From the NCBI GenBank assembly GCA_009103225.1, contig RHPI01002090.1, forward strand, positions 336,370 to 400,369: a stretch of DNA of 64,000 bases, read 5' to 3'. The DNA is from Chlorokybus atmophyticus (taxonomy: Eukaryota; Streptophyta; Chlorokybophyceae; Chlorokybales; Chlorokybaceae). How positions within the stretch are numbered: position 1 is the first letter of the stretch; the number at the start of each line of letters is the position of its first letter. The notes under the pieces were generated by a model. The model saw nothing but the letters and a program-made list of their open reading frames with translations, had not been told where the DNA came from and ran no database searches. Shown piece by piece: positions 58,172 to 64,000 of this stretch. The position numbers were made by a program, and so were the translations under genes.

Positions 58172-58583
58172 TTTGTCATATATACTGTGCATAGGGCACC
58201 CGCAGTAGCGCACGCGCATGTGCCCAATGGCTGTCATGTGATTTCGTTCAGTGCTCGAGTGCTTCAACATGTTAATGGCGCATGGGTGGTATCCCCGTAG
58301 GAGCGGGCAGGAGTGCTCATGGTTGCAACCCTACATTGCAAGTGTGCCATGCCAGTGTCAAGCTTGTGGTATTCTATATGACATGTTGCGTAATGTGCAT
58401 CCGGTTGCCAAAATTGCTACACTCTGGAGCGCCGAGAGCATTGCATCAGGCCATGCAGCATACACTGGTGCACACTGCACTGAATGCAGCCGGCATGCTG
58501 CTCATACGAGTTCAAAACAAGGCAGCATTACTGACTGGCTGCAATGGTAACAAATGGTAAGGCAAACAACCTGCATTGCATGG
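58172..58583. other. Convergent spacer between RBM34 and TFIIH p44
   Basis: 412 bp with both gene ends. No coding signal or notable repeat. Confidence 0.5.
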
Positions 58584-60671
58584 TCATACAGCAGCTGTCC
58601 TTGCGCTCATTGTCGCGAGCGCAGGCATGCACTCGCATCCGGGACAGTTATGTAGGCTCTCGTGGATATACGCGTCGCAGTCAAAGCAGAACCTCTGGCT
58701 GCACTGCGGGCAGAGCAGCTTGAGCCCTGCTGCCTTGTCATTGCCAAACGGCTGTCGGCAGCCAAAGCATCGCTCAACGGGGTTGCCCCGCGCCGTATTC
58801 GCATGAGCAGGTTCTTTGACTTCGCTGAATCGTGGCACGGGAAACAAGTGGTGGTAGGATCGCGCAAGGTGCGGTGAGGAGACAAGCGTGAAGGCGCAGA
58901 CGGGACACTGTGTGGGGAGGTCCCACACCCTTGTGCGGCAGCGCGGGCAGGCGTACCCGCCTCCCCGTACGGATCGGTCCGAGGGCCACAGCACGGGCGC
59001 GCCGCCCTCGGCCTGGCGTTGCGGGAAGCCCATGTGGACGAGGCTGGCGGGGGCGCTGTCGGCGAGTGCTGGCGGAGGTGGCGCGTGGGCCATGAGTAGC
59101 TCCGTGAGGTGGTCCTCGTTCATGGCCACCCCGTACACTCCCCCCGTCACCTCCGTGAGCTTCTTGCACACGTACATCTCCGCGGCGAGGCCCACGACGG
59201 AGCAGCGGCAACGCGCCTGCTTACACGCCTCCATGGTGGCCATGAGGTCCCCCGGGTCGCACGTGGTGAGGGCGGAGAACAGCACGAGGACCTCCCTGTG
59301 GCCGTAAGAAGGGATCTGCGAGAGAGAACCACGCGCGGCCTCGAGAGCGTTCTGGAGGGAGGCATCCCCGCCCGCGTCGAGACGGCCACCTTTGGTCAAA
59401 GCTGCCGAGTGCGTGCCGGGACTCGCGCTCAGCTCAGTCAGCTTCTCCGCCACGCCGTTGCGCGTCACGATGAGACCAAGCTGGCTCAAAGGGTTCTGGT
59501 CGAAAAACTCCACTATGAACTTCTGCTCACACGCACGCACACAGGGATTAGTTATAATGATCTCATCAGTCGTGCGATCGGCTACTCATTGTATGTCATG
59601 CCTGGAGGTTTGTGGATAGGACAGAGAGTCTGCTCGGCCGGAAATCGGTTTCAGCTACGGCGCGCGAGAGGTCCAGCACCACGTAGAGGTACCGTATCAT
59701 CCCCTTGCGCACGCGTGCTGTCGGAGCCTCCTCTTGCAACCTGCACGGTTGACGGGGTGCATCACATTGTGCAACACAGATAAAAGGGTTGGCAACCAAG
59801 GGGTGCGGTTCTTGGCTGAGGCTGTGCTTCGCCTTACCTGCGGCGTCTCTCGCGCTGGAGCGCTGTGCGGTCGAGCGGGCGCAGCCTGCCGTCCTCATCC
59901 TCTTCCAGCAGCTGCTCAGATCAACAGAGCTGAACTTAAAACTCTTGTAGACTCGTACAGCAGCGAATGTCGTGTGCGTGCGTGCGAATGACAAGGAAGA
60001 GAGTTGCTATGCTCTCCCCGATGATGCAATCGCTGCGGCAACAATTACCTCCCACGAGCGCTCGTCAGCATACTGCCTCTCCCACGCCTGCAGCAGACAA
60101 CACACTGATCAGCGGATGCATGTTGCGCGGAGTAATACAGGCAGGTGTTGAGAATCCCAACAGCATCATACTGGCACGCATGCACGCCAACGAAGAAGGT
60201 GTGCATGCATGACTCGACTGTCCTGACAACCCTTGGCTTAGAAGAGACTTTGTGCAGAGCACACAGAACATGCGTGTCCACACGGGTCACGCACAGCAGC
60301 ACACCAATGCCAAAACATGGACATATTGTCCGCATTGTGCGAGCAGCACCAATCATATTGGCGAATGCCACCGCAATCATCTCTCATATCCATTCATTCG
60401 CATGCGCGCATCATGGCATGCGAAATGTGAGTAAGCATGCCAAACAACCACAGCATAAAGCATGCAGAGTAATAAGCCAACCAATACCTAAAGTCACACA
60501 TGTCGAGCAACGGCAGCACTATAACAACATAAGCAGCATAAGCATGCGATCGGACTGCTGCTAAAACTATTTTGTGTGCTTTCATTGTTTACAGCTCACC
60601 TCAAGCTCCTCGGCGGCCTCCTCCGGGTCCACCTCGCCGTCTTCTTCCACAACCTCACCGGCGCGGTCCAT
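58584..60671 (-). CDS. GTF2H2: TFIIH core subunit p44 (SSL1/GTF2H2)
   Basis: p44 is a core TFIIH subunit that stimulates the XPD helicase in nucleotide excision repair and transcription initiation. The first exon is acidic (MDRAGEVVEEDGEVDPEEAA) and is followed by AWERQYADERSWE. The von Willebrand A-like domain has RYLYVVLDLSRAV, FFDQNPLSQLGLIVTRNGVA, EKLTELS, REVLVLFSALTTCDPGDL and CSVVGLAAEMYVCKKL. A C4 zinc finger (YACPRCRTRVWDLPTQCPVC) and a C-terminal RING-like finger (CFGCRQPF, LLCPQCSQRFCFDCDAYIHE, SLHNCPGC) follow. The large last exon (58584 to about 59530) is GC-rich. The C-terminus extends about 14 residues past the usual end. It diverges from a METTL21-type gene. Confidence 0.95.
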
Positions 60672-61042
60672 GCTCACGTCTCTGCCTCTCACCAAGCTGC
60701 TGAGCCCAACCAGCAACCCATCTCAACCCAGCAACACAGTCTGGAGCAAGACCGCCACCACCAGGCTAGAGGCCTGCCAGACCAGACCAGACCAGACCAG
60801 GCCAGCCGCTAAGCCGCTTGATGGCTCAGGCGCAAACTGCTGGCGGCGGCGGCGGCGGCGGCGGAGAAGGAGGAGGAGGAGGAGGCGCAGTAGGGCGACC
60901 CACAACGCAGCGGCGGGTTAGCAACAACGCGTTCTTGCGTTCGTGGACGTGGAAGCGAGAAGGCAGGTGAGAGTAGTAGTAGTAGTAGTAATGCCGCCTC
61001 TACCGACGTCGTGTAGTCCACGTGTAGTCGTGTAGTGCATGT
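60672..61042. promoter_or_regulatory. Divergent upstream region of TFIIH p44 and the methyltransferase
   Basis: About 370 bp or less between the genes. It has ACCAGACCAG repeats at 60779-60803, a (CGG)n tract at about 60843-60866 followed by AGGAGG triplets, and (AGT)n at 60973-60990. Confidence 0.5.
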
Positions 61043-62706
61043 GTGTCTCCTTTTCGTGTAGTGGACATCACCCTTTGCCCTACCAGGCCGGACAGAGATC
61101 GCTTCCACAAGCCTTACTTGTACGTATTTGACAACAACGACGACGACGACGACAACCGCAGCAACAAGCAGCTGACAATCCAGCAGCGGCCTTTTTCTGT
61201 TGAAGGCTTTGCTTCTACAGGCATGGCATGTTTGTTGGGCACATGCATTGTGTTGCGTTTCTTTGTGTCTTTTTTTTCTGCAATCCCTTCCTACTCAGCC
61301 CAAGTCTCAGCTGCCATTCCATAAAGCGTCCCACCCAACTTGATACTCAGCAAGCAATGCAGTCCAATCTGCGTGTGGCCCAGTTGCATGGTGTGGTTGT
61401 GTTTGTGTTCGGCTGTGCATGCAATCCCTGTGCTTGTGTGTTTGCACTCATGCTGGGTGTCATGCATGAGTGCGTGAAGTGTTGCTAAGCTGCGCATTGT
61501 TGTGATTGGCGTGGCAACGCAGTTTGGGACAGCTCCATAGTGCTTGCCAAGTATGCGGAGCGCTGGCCTCAACACTTCAAAGGCGAACGCTGCATTGAAC
61601 TCGGCGCTGGATGCGGTCTTTTAGGTGCAGCAACTTAACATCAGCTTCATGTTCAATCAGTCTCTTTGAACCTAAACACACTGATTCACTCGCTCCTTGT
61701 ACATCTGCCAGGCTTAGTGTTAGCGCGGTTGGGCGCCAGGGTGACCATCACCGACCTGGCGTGTAATTTGCCATTGATTGCAGAGAACGCTGCTGGTAAC
61801 AACATTGTTGAAGGTGGTGATGGCGACAACAACTTGCGCATCGAGCCGCTTGCGTGGGGCGATAAGCGAGCTGCGGCACGGCTGTCACCGCCGTTCGATG
61901 TTGTCGTGGCCACGGATGTCATGTACATCCGAGAGGTGAGTGTCTGTGAGTTGGTGGACTGCACGATAAACAGCATTGGTACATAAACCACACATGTACA
62001 TAGCCGCACTCGTACATACAGGTACATGTGTTCATCAAGGATTGCATGCATGCATGCATGCATGAGAACACGTACGCGCGCACGCATATGCCTGTGCCCA
62101 TGCATGCATACACGCACACATGCACGCACACTTACAGCCAAACGCACAGGCCGTGCCGGCACTGCTGATGACCCTCGAGCTGCTATCCGGCAGAGGCACG
62201 CAGATCTACCTCGCATATGGCCGCAACCGGTATGACGTGTGCAACATCCGCATGCACATACTCTATCAACTTGCCATACAGCATCGATGATGACGCATTC
62301 CATCCCTGATGATGGTGCCAGCTGCTGCATTGCCGCTGCCACATGCAGCAGGCCGGTGCAGTAGCGCATGCATCATTCGTGAGGTCAATAAGGCGAATCT
62401 GAGCTGCGGTTGCATGCACATTGCCACTTACACGTTATGATTCCTCTTGTGCCAATTGTGTACTTCTGTGTGTCATTGGCACAATCGCTGGTGTGGTGGT
62501 CATCATGCTTGACGGTGTTTGAAGCTGTTCGTGGTATATGCGTACACAGGTGGGCGGAGGATCTGTTCCTGCGCGGCTGCGCAGGCAGGTTTGAGGTCGG
62601 CGAGGTACCGCAAGAGTCTCTCCATGCGGTGTACAACTGCGTGGACGTGTCGGTGATGAACCTCCCAACCCAACGGGCAGCTTGTCAGAGTCCGAGAAAG
62701 ACTTGA
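61043..62706 (+). CDS. METTL21-family protein lysine methyltransferase (5' end uncertain)
   Basis: A seven-beta-strand SAM-dependent methyltransferase of the group that modifies lysines on chaperones and elongation factors. The substrate is unknown. Exons show TIQQRPFSVEGFASTG, then VWDSSIVLAKYAERWP with the family 'vWDaaivLskyl' motif. Next are RCIELGAGCGLLG (SAM-binding motif I), LVLARLGARVTITDL (post I, acidic Asp), and a stretch ending PPFDVVVATDVMY, the D-V-x-Y active-site region typical of the group. LELLSGRGTQIYLAYGRNR and WAEDLFLRGCAGRFEV with EEVP-like sequence follow, ending near 62706. No ATG is clear at the 5' end; the frame opens at about 61043, so the true first exon may be further upstream or use a short unrecognised exon. 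Confidence 0.75.
62043..62064. repeat. (TGCA)n tetranucleotide repeat in a methyltransferase intron
   Basis: Five uninterrupted TGCA units. The same TGCATGCA motif is scattered through many introns and spacers of the window. Confidence 0.85.
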
Positions 62707-62892
62707 TTGAAAGACACAGCAATTGTTGCATAAGCAGGCACTCAGGTAGCTGAAGTTGACGCCCATCGGCTATCTGCTGTAAGGTGAGGTAACCTCATTG
62801 TGCACGCCTGCTCGTCGAGTGTGTGTGGGTGGGGGCACTGACATGCTCGTGTAAACCAGTTCTGCACATGGAAGGCGTGGGGATGCAATAGA

Positions 62893-63010
62893 GATGACGT
62901 GGCGTTGTCCGCGGTGTTAGCGCCATGGCGTCCGGCAGCGGTGCCGACTCGGTCGACCAGCTCAACCTGTGGAGAATGTGAAGCATGGTTGTCATGGTCG
63001 TCGTCGTTGA
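62893..63010 (+). pseudogene. Truncated duplicate of the ENDOV 5' end
   Basis: The segment repeats the ENDOV leader and first exon found on the minus strand at about 18220-18345. Both have GAGATGACGTGGC, a CGGTGTTAGCG-type stretch, ATGGCGTCCGG and GACCAGCTCAACCTGTGG, then a related GCATGG-TGTC stretch. It would encode MASGSGADSVDQLNLWR, against [19 protein letters not shown] in the gene. A GTGAAG sits where the real gene has its intron donor. I find no second ENDOV exon in the remaining 1 kb, so it looks like a broken partial copy unless further exons lie beyond the window. Confidence 0.75.
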
Positions 63011-64000
63011 TGTCCTTCCGCAGCTTGCTATGTGCCCAAATCGAGCAGCCTTGGCAGCTTGGCACGACAGAGAGGTGCCGTGCAGTCACTCTCAGCGACT
63101 TGTCATGAAGAAGTGACATGAAAGAGATACAGCAAGAAGTCAGGTGCATATGCTCTAACTTGCAAGTGCGCAGCACTAGTAGCTGCGGGCAAGCACTAGT
63201 AGTGCTCTCTAAAGCAGCTTGAGCTACTATTTTGCACAATTGCTACAGTCCAACCTCCTTGTAATAACTCGTTCTAAGCACAACCTCGATTGAAGCGCAT
63301 TTTTTGGGGGGAACCAACGTGCACTAGGCACATCACTCTCCTATACAAGCACTATCACACTCAATGTAAGCACCCTCCATAGAAGCCTATTGTAATTACA
63401 AAACGGGTGGCAAAGTAAAAATGCGTTGTATATACCCGGACTGTTATATACATACATTGCTATGTATACATATGTATAACATATACACTACGTGCATGTG
63501 CAAATACATACTTAAGTACACATACACACACGGCGGCGGCCACGATGGCGGTCGAGGGTTTGAGAGCGGCGGCGGGGGGAGTCTACTGGTCGTCCTAGTC
63601 ATCATGGTGGTCATGTGCAAGCCTAACGCTGCTGGCGGTGTGGCAGGTATGACAGCAACTGCGGGTGGTTTTGGGGGCTAGGGGTAGTGGAGTTAGCGTT
63701 GGCATTTAACCTGGCGGTTGTAATAGAATGTTGGGTGTTAATGACTGCGTGCATGCATACTGATCATGCAGCACCATCCTGCGCATGTATGTCCTAGCAC
63801 CCGGTACACACACACATATGCATACACATATATACATATATATATGTATATATATATATATATATATGTATGTGTGCATGTGCATGTGCATATATGTGTG
63901 TATGTGTGTATATATAATATATATGTACATGTAATGCATTTACATATATATGAATATATGGATATACACACACACACACACATATATATATGTATATATA
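63011..64000. other. Non-coding right end with simple repeats
   Basis: No supported gene. A GGCGGCGGCC/GGCGGTCGAGG patch is at 63530-63580. Dinucleotide-rich sequence (TATATA, CACACA, GTGTGT, TGCATG) fills 63800-64000. Confidence 0.6.
63826..63868. repeat. (TA)n-rich microsatellite
   Basis: Mostly alternating TA with a few G interruptions, within a larger dinucleotide-repeat zone reaching the window end. Confidence 0.85.

Noticed and set aside
63706-63983. Tyr/Ile/Cys-rich frames at the right end
   Set aside because: They are translations of TA/CA/TG simple repeats.
1-64000. CRISPR arrays, phage or bacterial operons
   Set aside because: The window is eukaryotic with split genes throughout. 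No regularly spaced direct repeats or prokaryotic gene clusters are present.

Overview
This is an intron-rich nuclear DNA window from a green-lineage (Viridiplantae) eukaryote, most likely an alga. Three things point there. Genes are split by many short GT-AG introns that usually end in TGCAG or ACAG. Several gene families are typical of plants or plastids: IBR5 phosphatase, a CAND/TPRA1-type seven-helix protein, and the DUF4079 and UPF0426 plastid proteins. The genes are compact and alternate between strands. Base composition is mixed, with roughly balanced gene regions separated by AT-rich deserts (about 20.6-21.3, 24.1-24.9, 42.5-43.1 and 47.9-49.1 kb). Species cannot be fixed from sequence reading alone.

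Layout, left to right: RAD50 (5' part, minus), an STN1-like CST subunit (minus), a plastid DUF4079 membrane protein (plus) with an intronless UPF0426 gene inside its last intron, SEN54 and GatC (minus), SEL1L/HRD3 (plus), endonuclease V (minus), a carbonyl-reductase-type SDR (plus), NSE4 (plus), a G-patch protein (plus), a CAND/TPRA1-like membrane protein (minus), IBR5 (minus), FAN1 (plus), a DmpA/P1 (S58) aminopeptidase (minus), a cyclin-D1-binding-protein-like gene (plus), two tandem PMP3/UPF0057 genes (plus), tRNA-Glu(CTC), a VKOR-type thioredoxin-fold protein (plus), phosphoglycerate dehydrogenase (minus), RBM34/Nop12 (plus), TFIIH p44 (minus), a METTL21-type methyltransferase (plus), and a truncated duplicate of the endonuclease V first exon. 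The right end is simple repeats.

Genes are mostly arranged as divergent pairs sharing a 0.3-1.1 kb upstream region and convergent pairs that are sometimes under 200 bp apart. Six of about 22 protein genes act in genome maintenance (RAD50, STN1, ENDOV, NSE4, FAN1, TFIIH p44). Two more act on tRNA (SEN54, GatC) and one on rRNA (RBM34). I see no phage, CRISPR or autonomous transposon. The most notable structures are the nested plastid gene, the duplicated ENDOV 5' end, the tandem PMP3 pair with one Q-rich extended copy, and several perfect palindromes of about 30 bp.

Exon boundaries given to the base were checked for splice consensus and reading phase where stated. All other gene spans run from the proposed start codon to the stop codon and include introns.
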